From assembly GCF_040544555.1 (NCBI RefSeq), contig NZ_JBEPKD010000009.1:109674-173673 (forward strand): a stretch of 64,000 nucleotides of DNA. The letters run 5' to 3'. This document shows positions 1 to 8,491 of this stretch, one piece after another. The position numbers were made by a program, and so were the translations under genes. The notes beneath the pieces were generated by a model. The model did no database searches and had not been told where the DNA came from. It saw only the letters and a list, made by a program, of their open reading frames with translations. The stretch is from Halalkalibacter oceani. Its GTDB lineage: Bacteria > Bacillota > Bacilli > Bacillales > Bacillaceae_D. How positions within the stretch are numbered: the stretch's first letter is position 1; each line of letters begins with the position of its first letter.

Positions 1-75
1 ATAAAAAGAAGGGCCGTAGATAAAACAGATCACCTGTCTTTATTTGAGGAGAAGCAAGCTCCCTTTTTCCCACTA

Positions 76-189
76 GAAAAAGCGGACGGGAGGGGCGGGA
101 AGCGCAGGTTGACATCCACCGGCGCAGCCGGTTAGTTCAACGCCCGCCTGCGGAAAGCGTTTCCCCATCCCACAAGCGAGGTCGAAGAG
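76..189 (-). repeat. Dispersed intergenic repeat family R, copy 1
   Basis: Read on the minus strand this stretch closely matches 38061-38195 and partly 31190-31260 on the plus strand. Shared blocks include CTTCGACCTCGCT, ACGCTTTCCGCAGG, GCGTTGAACTAACCGGC, CCGGTGGAT, CAACCTGC and CCCGTCCGCTTTTTC. An open frame crosses it, but the same sequence is intergenic in the other copies, so it is not treated as a gene. Function unknown; a small mobile repeat or RNA element is possible. Confidence 0.75.
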
Positions 190-263
190 TAAAAAAAACC
201 TATTCGACGTAAAATCGTACAGTTTCTCCCTCTTCTGCTTTAAAAGTCGGTCACGTCCATTTT

Positions 264-467
264 TCATTCCACTATTTTTTCAAACTTACTAAATCCCGCT
301 TGCCCCGGATCACTATATAAAACTCTCCCGTCTTTGAACCATACCCTAAGATGTTGATTTACGTTTATCTCTTCGATTGGAAAATTTGAAACCCAGACCG
401 CAGCGTCACGATTTTCGATTAAAATTGAACCACTCGTGTTATCTCTCTTTACATAATTAAAACAAGC
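264..467 (-). pseudogene. C-terminal remnant of a DUF3221/YobA-like protein
   Basis: An open stretch of about 67 codons ends at a TGA (264-266) and has no start codon before the upstream in-frame stop at 468-470. The translation reads like a real protein tail, with VWVSNFP, NVNQHLRVWF and YSDPGQAGF. This resembles the end of the DUF3221 fold, which typically has a VWVS strand, a GQKVRVW strand and an SYPAQA-like turn. The family call is from memory of the pattern and is tentative. No start codon or ribosome binding site is present, so it is a truncated gene beside repeat copy R1. Confidence 0.4.
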
Positions 468-541
468 TTAATATCAGCATAATTATCGAACCGATTTTCC
501 TCATGCGCTGTCATTGAAAAAGTCAAAACACCTTATTTATC

Positions 542-701
542 GAAGCTGCTGAAAAAGGACGATTTACACTTTTTCAGCAGCTTTTTCGTAATGAGCGTAG
601 CCGTTGCCTGATTTTGAAAGCCTTGATACGAGCGGGTTTCTCGAAGTGAGGCGTGCAACGCGCGGAGCCATTACTCTTCTTCGAGTTACGAAAAAGGACG
701 G
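542..701 (+). repeat. Dispersed intergenic repeat family E, copy 1
   Basis: About 160 bp, nearly repeated at 7634-7792. It opens with a hairpin, AAGCTGCTGAAAAAG pairing with CTTTTTCAGCAGCTT. It continues with CGTAATGAGCGTAGCC, CCTGATTTTGAAAGCCTTG and CATTACTCTTCTTC, and closes with AGTTACGAAAAAGGACG. The hairpin alone recurs at 17161-17202, 17757-17800 and 40360-40388. The bases between this element and the lacI-type gene hold no other feature except the palindrome at 789. Confidence 0.75.
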
Positions 702-788
702 TTTTCAGTGGGCTCTATTTATCAGTATTTCTTCTCACTTTTACGTTCCTTCACTTTAATTTAACACCACCTTAACCAACTTTATATG

Positions 789-798
789 AAACTAGTTT
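789..798. promoter_or_regulatory. Candidate operator of the LacI-type regulator
   Basis: Perfect palindrome AAACTAGTTT lies 26 bases before the start codon at 825, in the leader of the regulator gene. LacI-family proteins commonly bind such palindromes and often control their own genes. Assignment is by position only. Confidence 0.35.
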
Positions 799-824
799 AA
801 TATAAGCCCCAAGGAGTGATGCAC

Positions 825-1847
825 ATGGTGACGATGAATGATGTTGCCAAACAAGCTGGTGTCTCCAAGAGCACAGTATCCAATGTTTTCAGTAAAAAAC
901 GACCGATCAGCAAGGAGGTGAGCGAACACGTTTTACAAGTAGCCAGACAGTTGAACTATAAGCCGAATTATTTCGCGAGGAGCTTAACGACACGGGAAAC
1001 AAGAATTATCGGTTTAAATATGCGCGGCGAAAAGGCGAAATTCAGCCAATTCCATTTATCCCTGATCAACGGCGTGCTGCGCCAGTGCTACGAGCGCGGC
1101 TACCGGCTGTTAATCAACACGTTGGCGGAAAAATATGCAAACCGGGTCGAATTTCAATCATCCGACCCCGTTGACGGCGAGATTTTGCTTGATCCGATTG
1201 AGAAGGACCCAAGAATTGAGGAATGCCTTGAAAAAAACCTTCCGATGGTCGTCATCGGCCGGACAGCACGGGAATACAGCGCCAAAGTAGCGACCGTCGA
1301 TAACGATAATGTCGAAGCGGCCGCACTCGTGACCGAGCATTTAGTGGGTCTCGGTCATCGCCATATTCTGTTTCTGAATGCCGCCAAAAAACGCACGGTT
1401 TCGATTGACCGTGAAGCCGGCTTCCAAAAAATTATCCGCGCTACATATCAGGACATCGACCAGCCTTTCATCGCCTACAAGGCGGAAGAGGAGACGGCAA
1501 TCGACTACGGCTACGAGCGGACGTTGGACATGCTGCGGCATAACCCGGCGATCTCGGCCGTGATCGCCGATACTGACAAAGTCGCGCTCGGGGTGTATAA
1601 AGCGGCAGCTGAATTAGGGCGAGTGATTCCCGACGATTTATCGGTGATGGCCTTCAGTGATGAGCCTGTCTTCTTATCGGAGTTTTCCCCGGCGCTTTCA
1701 AGCATGAAGCTCAATTCCGAGTTACTGGGAATGGAAGCGGCCAATACGTTGATTGACCAAATTGAAGCCGACTCTCCTTCCGTTAAAAGGACGACGATTG
1801 CAACTGATCTGATCCTGCGCGCTTCCACCGAAAAAAATAAACGATAA
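825..1847 (+). CDS. LacI family transcriptional regulator
   Basis: DNA-binding repressor or activator, probably controlling the transporter operon that follows 17 bases downstream. The N-terminus MNDVAKQAGVSKSTVSNVF is a classic LacI helix-turn-helix, followed by the hinge-helix segment (about residues 45-58), then a periplasmic-binding-protein-like effector domain to residue about 335. ATG 825 is preferred over the in-frame GTG at 816, because AAGGAG (811-816) sits 8 bases before the ATG and overlaps the GTG. Length of 340 residues is normal for the family. The ligand is probably the solute imported by the neighbouring ABC system, but nothing in the sequence names it. Confidence 0.93.
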   Translation: MVTMNDVAKQAGVSKSTVSNVFSKKRPISKEVSEHVLQVARQLNYKPNYFARSLTTRETRIIGLNMRGEKAKFSQFHLSLINGVLRQCYERGYRLLINTLAEKYANRVEFQSSDPVDGEILLDPIEKDPRIEECLEKNLPMVVIGRTAREYSAKVATVDNDNVEAAALVTEHLVGLGHRHILFLNAAKKRTVSIDREAGFQKIIRATYQDIDQPFIAYKAEEETAIDYGYERTLDMLRHNPAISAVIADTDKVALGVYKAAAELGRVIPDDLSVMAFSDEPVFLSEFSPALSSMKLNSELLGMEAANTLIDQIEADSPSVKRTTIATDLILRASTEKNKR

Positions 1848-1864
1848 CACGATAGGAGGACCCT

Positions 1865-3277
1865 ATGAAAAAGTTAATGGTAAAACTATTGCTTGCCGCA
1901 TTGTTAATGACGTTGCTGGCGGCATGTCAGCAAACGTCGACTGCCGATGAGTCAGGAGAAGAAACGGACGCCGACCAGGAAGAAAAAACATTACGCATCC
2001 TGACGAGTGTCGTTGGCGGAAAAACGCCTGAGGAACACGCTGAATTTGAAAAGGAAATTGAACGTTTGACAGGGATTAGCGTCACCATTGAAAAAGTACC
2101 GACTGATTACGACCAGCGTCTGCTTACCTCGATGTCGGCCGGTGAACAATATGACCTTGTGTATATGACAAAGCCAATGATGGATGTGCTCGTTGACCAA
2201 GGGGCGCTGACAGAGCTCACTCAATCGATCCAGGATTCCGAGATTCTCTCCGACCCGACGGTCATTCCAACGGAAGAATGGGAGCTAATTACGTACGACG
2301 ACGGTAAAATCTATAGTGTTTTCAACAAGTTTGAAGGCGGAACGATGCCGCTTATCCGTCAGGACTGGCTGGAAGCTTTGGGGCTTGAGGAGCCGACAAC
2401 GCTTGATGACTACTATCATGTGCTGAAGGCCTTTACAGAACAGGATCCGAACGGGACCGGACAGGACGACACGTACGGCTTAACGACGGCCGGCCTTTAC
2501 GACATTCAAGGGTTTATGAGCGCGGCGGGCGTAAAGGCGCGTTATGTGATCAAGGATGACGGATCGCGGACAATTCCGTACGCAACAGAGGCGGCGATTC
2601 CGGTGTATGAATGGTTTGCCAAGCTTTACGCGGAAGGAATTCTCGACCCGAACTTCGCGACAAATGACAGTGGTAACATGCAGGAGCTGTTCCTCTCCGA
2701 CCGTGTTGGCGTCGTCACATATTGGGATGCCTGGGTCGGGCTCTTTAACAACATCCGTTTGAACGATGACCCGAATACGAGCTTTATGGCCAAAGGACTG
2801 CCTGGTGTGCCTGATGAAAATGGGGAATTTATGCTGCGCCGTGGTGACCCGAGTGTATGGGCGATCCCAGTTAACGCCGAGCATCCGGAAACAGCACTTG
2901 AGTTTCTTGAGTTCTGGCATACTCCAGAGGGTAATACGGTCAGTACGTTGGGCGTTAAAGACCTGCATTACACAGTCGATGAAAACGGGGAATATGAATT
3001 AACTGAATTAGGCGAGATCGCCAATATGGATCACGGGGTTGTCTTCCCGAATAACACGAATTGGGAAAACCCGTTCGGCACACTGCCCGGCGTTGAAGAG
3101 GCGCAGGCGGTCATTATCGAGCATGCCCAGCCGGAAGTCTCAACTGCCGATTGGCCGCAGGCCGAGAAAATCGTCGAGCGCTACGTGTTTGCAGCGATTA
3201 CCGGCGACATGCCGGCCGCAGAAGCGGTGGAAAGAATGCATGGCGAGCTGCTCGCTGCTGATCTGATTGACAACTAA
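1865..3277 (+). CDS. Extracellular solute-binding lipoprotein, family 1 (LplA-like)
   Basis: Cell-surface substrate receptor of an ABC importer of the carbohydrate (CUT1/LplABC) type. Residues 1-21 form a lipoprotein signal with a hydrophobic core and lipobox LLAAC; Cys21 would be lipidated. The mature part is 450 residues with the usual family-1 pattern (LRILTSVVGG, then DLVYM and DQGALTEL near residues 98-115). GGAGG lies just before ATG 1865. It is the first transporter gene after the LacI-type regulator and is separated from the permeases by a strong hairpin. Related proteins of this length bind oligosaccharides or sugar derivatives; the exact solute cannot be told. Confidence 0.9.
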   Translation: MKKLMVKLLLAALLMTLLAACQQTSTADESGEETDADQEEKTLRILTSVVGGKTPEEHAEFEKEIERLTGISVTIEKVPTDYDQRLLTSMSAGEQYDLVYMTKPMMDVLVDQGALTELTQSIQDSEILSDPTVIPTEEWELITYDDGKIYSVFNKFEGGTMPLIRQDWLEALGLEEPTTLDDYYHVLKAFTEQDPNGTGQDDTYGLTTAGLYDIQGFMSAAGVKARYVIKDDGSRTIPYATEAAIPVYEWFAKLYAEGILDPNFATNDSGNMQELFLSDRVGVVTYWDAWVGLFNNIRLNDDPNTSFMAKGLPGVPDENGEFMLRRGDPSVWAIPVNAEHPETALEFLEFWHTPEGNTVSTLGVKDLHYTVDENGEYELTELGEIANMDHGVVFPNNTNWENPFGTLPGVEEAQAVIIEHAQPEVSTADWPQAEKIVERYVFAAITGDMPAAEAVERMHGELLAADLIDN

Positions 3278-3328
3278 ACAGCTATGAAATGAAACGAACC
3301 AAACAGCAGTACGGCCCTGTCGTAAATG

Positions 3329-3369
3329 AGCAGCCGGAAGTGCTTTTCATCATGCCGCTTCCGGCTGCT
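3329..3369 (+). promoter_or_regulatory. Intercistronic hairpin between binding protein and permease genes
   Basis: AGCAGCCGGAAG (3329-3340) pairs perfectly with CTTCCGGCTGCT (3358-3369). No T-run follows, so it is more likely an RNA-stabilising or partial-attenuation hairpin than a full terminator. Such hairpins are known to raise binding-protein mRNA above permease mRNA. Confidence 0.6.
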
Positions 3370-3406
3370 GTTCCTGCTGTTATTCAAATGCAGGAGGACG
3401 ATTGGC

Positions 3407-4279
3407 ATGCTTTTTAAACGTCATTTTACTCTTTATATCATGATGATTCCGATCTTTATCTATTTTCTTTTATTTGCATATTACCCGCTGGTTCGCGGAT
3501 TTTTGATCAGCTTGCAGGATTTCAGGCTGATCGGCGACCGCCCCTTTATCGGCTTCCAGAATTACGTCACCGTGCTGCAGGACCCACAATTCTGGCTCGT
3601 AATGAAAAACACCGTTCTGATCGGCGGCGGCATCTTAATCATCGGCTTTGCGTTCCCAATCATTGTCGCGATCGCGATTAATGAACTGACGAAACAATTC
3701 CTGAAAAAGTTTACGCAAACGATCATCTATCTCCCCCATTTGTTTTCCTGGGTCATCGTCGGCGGCATTTGGATCTTTATTCTTTCACCGGACGGGGGGC
3801 TTGTCAATGAATTATTAAAATGGTTTCAGCTGGAGCCGGTGCAGTTTTTAACCCAGGAGCAATACGCCCGTCCAGTGATGATCTTCACCGCCATCTGGAA
3901 GGAAATGGGCTACATCTGCATCATCTATTTAGCAGCGATCGTCGGCATCAATCCGTCGCTCTATGAATCAGCGCGAATCGACGGGGCTAATTTCTGGCAT
4001 GAAACCCGCTATATTACGCTGCCGCAGCTGATACCGACGATGAAAATCGTCCTGATGCTGAACATTATGTCCGTGCTGAAAATCTTTGATCAAATTTTTA
4101 TGATGAGCAATCCGGCGATTGCCCACAAGGTGGATGTCATTATGATGTACACCTATGAAAAAGGAATTTTGCAATTTCAAATGGGTGTCGCCTCGGCTGC
4201 TGCTTATTTAGTCATCTTAGCAACATTTCTACTAACGATTGTCACGCGTATTCTCATTCGCTATGACAAGGAGGATTGA
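3407..4279 (+). CDS. ABC transporter permease (LplB/UgpA-like)
   Basis: Inner-membrane channel subunit of the importer, 290 residues with about six membrane segments. The EAA loop, which contacts the ATPase, is seen as YESARIDGANFWHETRYITLP near residues 185-205. ATG 3407 is chosen because AGGAGG lies 8 bases upstream; the longer open frame from 3326 would begin inside the intercistronic hairpin. It overlaps the next gene region by its stop codon. No ATP-binding subunit is encoded here, which is usual for CUT1 systems that share an MsmX-type ATPase. Confidence 0.9.
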   Translation: MLFKRHFTLYIMMIPIFIYFLLFAYYPLVRGFLISLQDFRLIGDRPFIGFQNYVTVLQDPQFWLVMKNTVLIGGGILIIGFAFPIIVAIAINELTKQFLKKFTQTIIYLPHLFSWVIVGGIWIFILSPDGGLVNELLKWFQLEPVQFLTQEQYARPVMIFTAIWKEMGYICIIYLAAIVGINPSLYESARIDGANFWHETRYITLPQLIPTMKIVLMLNIMSVLKIFDQIFMMSNPAIAHKVDVIMMYTYEKGILQFQMGVASAAAYLVILATFLLTIVTRILIRYDKED

Positions 4280-4284
4280 GCTTC

Positions 4285-5130
4285 TTGAATCGAGGAATAG
4301 CTTTTCGACTTATCAATGGAATTTTTTTAACGGTGCTTGTCCTGACGATGCTGCTGCCGGTCCTGAATACGCTGGCGATTTCACTGTCCACCAGCCTGGC
4401 ATCGATGTCACCCGGCGTGAAGCTCTGGCCGCGCGAGTTCAGCCTTGAAGGCTATACGACCGTCTGGAGCCGAATCGAGCTGTGGCGCCCTTTTCTAAAC
4501 AACTCGATTGTGACAATTTTCGGTACGTTTTTTCACGTCTTCCTGGCGGCGATTGCCGGCTATGTCCTGATTCAGCATGACTTGCCGGGAAGGAAGCTGT
4601 TGACGACCTTCATTATTGTGACGATGATTATCCCGGCTGAGGCGATTATGATTCCGCTGTATATCGTCAATCGTGACCTCGGCCTTTTAAATACACTGGC
4701 CTCCCTCGTGATCTCTGGTCTCGTTTCCGGCTTCAGCATTCTTTTAATGAGAAATTACTTCCTCAGTGTGCCGAAATCGTTGGCGGAAGCGGCCAATATT
4801 GATGGAGCCGGTCATATTCGCATCCTGTTTTTGATTTACTTGCCTTTGTCCTTACCGGGACTGGCGACGGTGACCTTGTTTGAATTCGTGAGCAGATGGA
4901 ATCAATTTCTTCCGGCACTCCTTTATATTACGGACTCAAGCAAATATACATTGCAGGTTGCCTTGCGTTCGCTCATTTTGCAAGCGGACGCCTCATCAAG
5001 CAGCTATTTTTTAACGCCGAATATTCGCATGGCCGGAATTATGATCGCGCTCATTCCGTTGCTGATCATCTACCCGTTCATCCAGAAATATTTCGTCAAA
5101 GGGATTATGTCAGGTTCAACGAAAGAATAG
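4285..5130 (+). CDS. ABC transporter permease (LplC/UgpE-like)
   Basis: Second membrane subunit of the same importer. It has six predicted membrane segments and an EAA loop (SLAEAANIDGAGHIRILFLI) near residues 165-185. The start is probably TTG 4285, 10 bases after AAGGAGG (4268-4274). TTG 4276 is in frame but almost touches that site and would overlap the previous stop codon. About 281 residues, normal for the family. Translation is likely coupled to the upstream permease. Confidence 0.88.
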   Translation: MNRGIAFRLINGIFLTVLVLTMLLPVLNTLAISLSTSLASMSPGVKLWPREFSLEGYTTVWSRIELWRPFLNNSIVTIFGTFFHVFLAAIAGYVLIQHDLPGRKLLTTFIIVTMIIPAEAIMIPLYIVNRDLGLLNTLASLVISGLVSGFSILLMRNYFLSVPKSLAEAANIDGAGHIRILFLIYLPLSLPGLATVTLFEFVSRWNQFLPALLYITDSSKYTLQVALRSLILQADASSSSYFLTPNIRMAGIMIALIPLLIIYPFIQKYFVKGIMSGSTKE

Positions 5131-5142
5131 GAGGACGACGCG

Positions 5143-6411
5143 TTGAAACAAAAACAACTCACACTTACGAGAATGATTATGCCCGAAGAACAACATCAGT
5201 ACATTGAGCTTTCCTTCGCCGTCCCGCCGCGGACAGCAAGCATTCAGGCCGACTATCACGTTGAGGAAAATGAGTGCGTAATCGACCTCGGTGTCCGGGA
5301 CACGGAACAGGTTCGCGGCTGGAGCGGCGGCGCCCGCTCGTCTTTTACCATTGAGGAAACGACGGCGACTCCGGGCTATCGGGCCGGCAGCATCCCTGCG
5401 GGAGAATGGGCGATCATCCTCGGTGCCTACCGCGTACCAAAGCCGTGCAACGTCACGGTAACAGTGATACTTACCGAAATGGAATCCGTCTGGCTAAAGG
5501 GCGATCTTCATATGCATTCCGTTCACAGCGACGGCTCGTACACGCTTGATGAAATCGTGGAGCTTTGCGAGCAAAAGGGCTTGGATTTTATCGCGACGAC
5601 CGACCATAATACAACAAGCCAAAATCAGTTTATTCATAAAGAAAGCCCGCTTACGATCATACCGGGTATGGAATTAACGACCAACTTCGGTCATTGTAAT
5701 TTTTTCGGCGTCGCTGACCCGGTGCGTGATTTCCGGGCGATCACCGGCGACCAGGTCAGAGAACGGCTTACCGAGGCGAAGACGGCCGGCGCCACAATAA
5801 GCCTCAACCACCCCCATTGTCCTCAGTGCGGCTGGCACTGGGCTTGGGATCTCGACTATGACTTTGTCGAGGTATGGAACGGCCCTTGGCGCGAGGCAAA
5901 TGCAAAAACAGTTGACTGGTGGCATCAGCAGCTTTGCCAGGGGAAACGAATTCCCGCCATTGGCGGCAGTGATACGCACCGGCCGCACCGCTATATCCAG
6001 CACGGTTCGCCGACAGTGTGGGTGTACAGCGACTCCCGCTCCGGCGAAAGCATCTTACGGGCGATCGAACAGCGGAGAGTGTCGTTAAGCTATTTACCGG
6101 AGGGACCGTTTGTCAGCCTGTCGTGCGAGCACTATACAACGGGCGATGTCGTCCCGCTTCCGTCTCCTGCACAGACCACCGTTCGGTTTGAGAGGCTGTC
6201 GCGCGGGGACCGAATCAAGATTATTTCAAATGATCAGGTGGAAAGCGAATCGATTCATCAGTCTGACGAGGGGCAGCTGCAAATTCCAGTCGAAGTGAAC
6301 GGGCAATTATTTCTCAGAGTCGAGGTATGGCGGTATATGGAAGAGGCGGGACGGGAGATGATGGCGGCGATGAGCAACCCACTGTACTTTGAAGGAAAGC
6401 CGGGCCGTTGA
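5143..6411 (+). CDS. PHP-domain metallohydrolase (CehA/McbA-like)
   Basis: Probable cytoplasmic metal-dependent phosphoesterase or hydrolase of 422 residues. An N-terminal region (1-115) without a clear motif precedes a PHP domain. Metal-ligand motifs visible in order are DLHMHS (H123, H125), HSDGSY, TTDHN (D154, H155), GMEL (E177), a histidine near 184, NHP and GGSDTHRP. All expected PHP ligands appear intact. TTG 5143 follows AGGAGG by 8 bases, and the gene is 12 bases after the permease, so it belongs to the operon. It may process the imported solute, perhaps a phosphorylated sugar or phosphodiester; that is inference from position. Confidence 0.85.
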   Translation: MKQKQLTLTRMIMPEEQHQYIELSFAVPPRTASIQADYHVEENECVIDLGVRDTEQVRGWSGGARSSFTIEETTATPGYRAGSIPAGEWAIILGAYRVPKPCNVTVTVILTEMESVWLKGDLHMHSVHSDGSYTLDEIVELCEQKGLDFIATTDHNTTSQNQFIHKESPLTIIPGMELTTNFGHCNFFGVADPVRDFRAITGDQVRERLTEAKTAGATISLNHPHCPQCGWHWAWDLDYDFVEVWNGPWREANAKTVDWWHQQLCQGKRIPAIGGSDTHRPHRYIQHGSPTVWVYSDSRSGESILRAIEQRRVSLSYLPEGPFVSLSCEHYTTGDVVPLPSPAQTTVRFERLSRGDRIKIISNDQVESESIHQSDEGQLQIPVEVNGQLFLRVEVWRYMEEAGREMMAAMSNPLYFEGKPGR

Positions 6412-7622
6412 ACGAACTCTCCTTGCAGCATGAAGCAGTCCTTCCCCGTGAGACGAAGCTGCTTCTGGCCATTATCAGCATCAATGCTCTGGCAAACAGT
6501 TTATCGAATGTGTTTGTGAATGTCTTTCTCTTTCGTCTGTCTGACAATATTTACGAGGTGGCTCTCTTTAATTTCATCGCCTATGTCACCTGGCTGCCGG
6601 CCTTCGTCTTTGCCGGCTGGCTCTGTAAAAAGAAGGATCGGAAAATCGGCCTGATCATCGGCGGCTGCTTGCAGCTGCTGTTTTATCTCGCTATTTTAGC
6701 GTTAGCAGAGCAGGCGATCGACTGGGTGCCGTTGCTAGGTTTTGTTTTCGGAGTCGGCTCAGGCTTTTATTGGCTTTCGATTAATGTTCTCTCCGTTGAT
6801 TTAACGAGTGAGCATAACCGGCTTTGGTTTAACGGAGTCAACGGGTTGTTCGGCTCTCTTTCGCAAATGCTCGGTCCTTTTATCGCCGGGCTGATCGTGA
6901 CTTTCCTGCCTGATTTTTACGGCTATCAGCTGATTTTTTTCCTGTCTCTCCTCTTGTTCGCCAATACAATCTGGCTCACAACGCTATTGCCGGCCTACAA
7001 GCTGGAAGAACGGTTTCGCTGGCGAAAAATCATCGACGTTCATCGCAACCGTGAATGGAAACTGCTCTCCCTCGCCTTTGTCGGGCTATCTTTCCGGGAC
7101 GGGGTAATCTCCTTTGTGATTGTCGTCTGGGTGTTCATGGTAACCGGCAGTGAATCGGTGTTGGGTAATTTCGTCTTCGTCACGACGCTTCTGTCGGTCA
7201 TCACTTATTACGTCGTCGGAAAATGCAAAATGAGTCTCTCGCAGCAAGCATTGCTCATTACAGGCAATCTTGGTTTAAGCAGCGCGCTCAGCCTGTTCCT
7301 TTTCGATGTCAACTGGGTGATTCTCATCGCGTACGGGATTGTGGCGGCGATCAGCATTCCGCTGTTTGAGGTGCCGTTTAACACAATGTCGCTGAATAAT
7401 ATTGCCGAGCTGGATGACCAAGGGGCTACAAGAGTTGAATTGGTCATCTCTCGTGAAATCGCCTTAAGCGCCGGACGGGTGACAAGTGTCGGATTACTCG
7501 CGGCCGTTTACAGCTCCAGCTTGACAGAATCCTACCTCCCGGCCTTTTTAGCACTACTGATCGCCGTTGGCATGACCCCGCTTCTTCTCGTAAGGAAGTT
7601 GAAGCTGGCGGGAAAAGCGTGA
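6408..7622 (+). CDS. MFS transporter
   Basis: Membrane protein of 404 residues with about 12 hydrophobic segments in two sets of six and a basic loop near residues 65-75 (CKKKDRKIG), as in the Major Facilitator Superfamily motif A. TTG 6408 overlaps the stop of the PHP gene by four bases, so the genes are translationally coupled and this is the last gene of the operon. An importer plus hydrolase plus MFS arrangement suggests export of a breakdown product, or uptake of a related solute. Substrate unknown. Confidence 0.82.
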   Translation: MNELSLQHEAVLPRETKLLLAIISINALANSLSNVFVNVFLFRLSDNIYEVALFNFIAYVTWLPAFVFAGWLCKKKDRKIGLIIGGCLQLLFYLAILALAEQAIDWVPLLGFVFGVGSGFYWLSINVLSVDLTSEHNRLWFNGVNGLFGSLSQMLGPFIAGLIVTFLPDFYGYQLIFFLSLLLFANTIWLTTLLPAYKLEERFRWRKIIDVHRNREWKLLSLAFVGLSFRDGVISFVIVVWVFMVTGSESVLGNFVFVTTLLSVITYYVVGKCKMSLSQQALLITGNLGLSSALSLFLFDVNWVILIAYGIVAAISIPLFEVPFNTMSLNNIAELDDQGATRVELVISREIALSAGRVTSVGLLAAVYSSSLTESYLPAFLALLIAVGMTPLLLVRKLKLAGKA

Positions 7623-7633
7623 GTGGGTTACAT

Positions 7634-7792
7634 GAAGCTGCTAAAAAAGTGGAAATCGTACTTTTTCAGCAGCTTTTCCGTAATGAGCGTAGCCATTTCC
7701 TGATTTTGAAAGCCTTGCTACGAGAAACCCACTCGTAGCAAAGCGCGCAACGTGCGGAGTCATTACTCTTCTTCAAGTTACGAAAAAGGACG
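7634..7792 (+). repeat. Dispersed intergenic repeat family E, copy 2
   Basis: Second nearly full copy of the 542-701 element in the same orientation, with the same hairpin, CGTAATGAGCGTAGCC, CCTGATTTTGAAAGCCTTG and CATTACTCTTCTTC blocks. The middle differs and contains a palindromic CTACGAG...CTCGTAG not seen in copy 1. It directly follows the MFS gene, and its hairpin may serve as the operon terminator. Confidence 0.75.
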
Positions 7793-7810
7793 GGATCGTG
7801 GCGGTTACGC

Positions 7811-8392
7811 TCATGGCTTCGGACTTGTATAGGTCATGAGGAAGTGGAGGACGGTTATTTCTGAGGTGGGATTTTGGTAGGCGTGCACTTTGTCTCCGTT
7901 GAAGGTGATCGAGTCATATTGGTTTAACTCGTAGTGCTCCTCTTCGATTTGTATTCTTAAACGGCCTGTCATCACTGTGACGTATTCTGTCACGCCCTGC
8001 TGATGCGCGCCGGGACGATACTCGCTATGCGGTTGAAGAAACGCCCGATGAATCTCGCTAGATCCGTAGCTGGACACTTCAAACATCGGTTCGAGCGTGC
8101 ACACTTCATTGGCACTGACTACTTTATTTCCTTCATGGCAGCGAGAAATTTGAATATCCTTTTGTTCATTTAGCAGAACGGAAAGCGGCACTGCCAGCCC
8201 ATTCGCGATTTTCCAAATGACGGCCAGCGACGGATTCGATTCCCCCCGCTCGATATTGCCAAGAGTTAGCTTGCTGACGGAGGTGATCTCCGCTAGCTCC
8301 TGCAGGCTCATTTTCCGCTCCTGTCTTAGCTTCCGCAATGTCGCACCAAGATGTTTGGCCAATGCTTCTGCATCGTTCATATGCGAATTCAT
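7811..8392 (-). CDS. XRE family regulator with cupin domain
   Basis: 193-residue DNA-binding protein. Residues 14-68 form an HTH_3 domain (LRKLRQERKMSLQELAEITS, then LGNIERGESNPSL), and residues about 100-188 a double-stranded beta-helix cupin (HSEYRPGAHQQGVTEYV and YDSITFNGDKVHAYQNP). The cupin usually binds a small effector. AGGAGG sits 8 bases before ATG 8392. It is divergent from the EmrE-type exporter gene and probably controls it and itself from the shared 99-base intergenic region. Confidence 0.9.
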   Translation of the reverse strand: MNSHMNDAEALAKHLGATLRKLRQERKMSLQELAEITSVSKLTLGNIERGESNPSLAVIWKIANGLAVPLSVLLNEQKDIQISRCHEGNKVVSANEVCTLEPMFEVSSYGSSEIHRAFLQPHSEYRPGAHQQGVTEYVTVMTGRLRIQIEEEHYELNQYDSITFNGDKVHAYQNPTSEITVLHFLMTYTSPKP

Positions 8393-8491
8393 CAGCAGAC
8401 CTCCTTTTTTAGTAGTTTTTTCACTCGAAAGGTAGTATATTATAGTTTATCAACAGTATATTTTAATATACAAAATGAAAAAGGTGAGTCG

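Noticed and set aside
73..267. Minus-strand open frame of 64 codons
   Set aside because: It runs through dispersed repeat R, which is intergenic in its other copies, and its product has no recognisable features.
5674..6003. Long antisense frame inside the PHP gene
   Set aside because: Shadow of a well supported gene whose metal-binding motifs are all on the plus strand.
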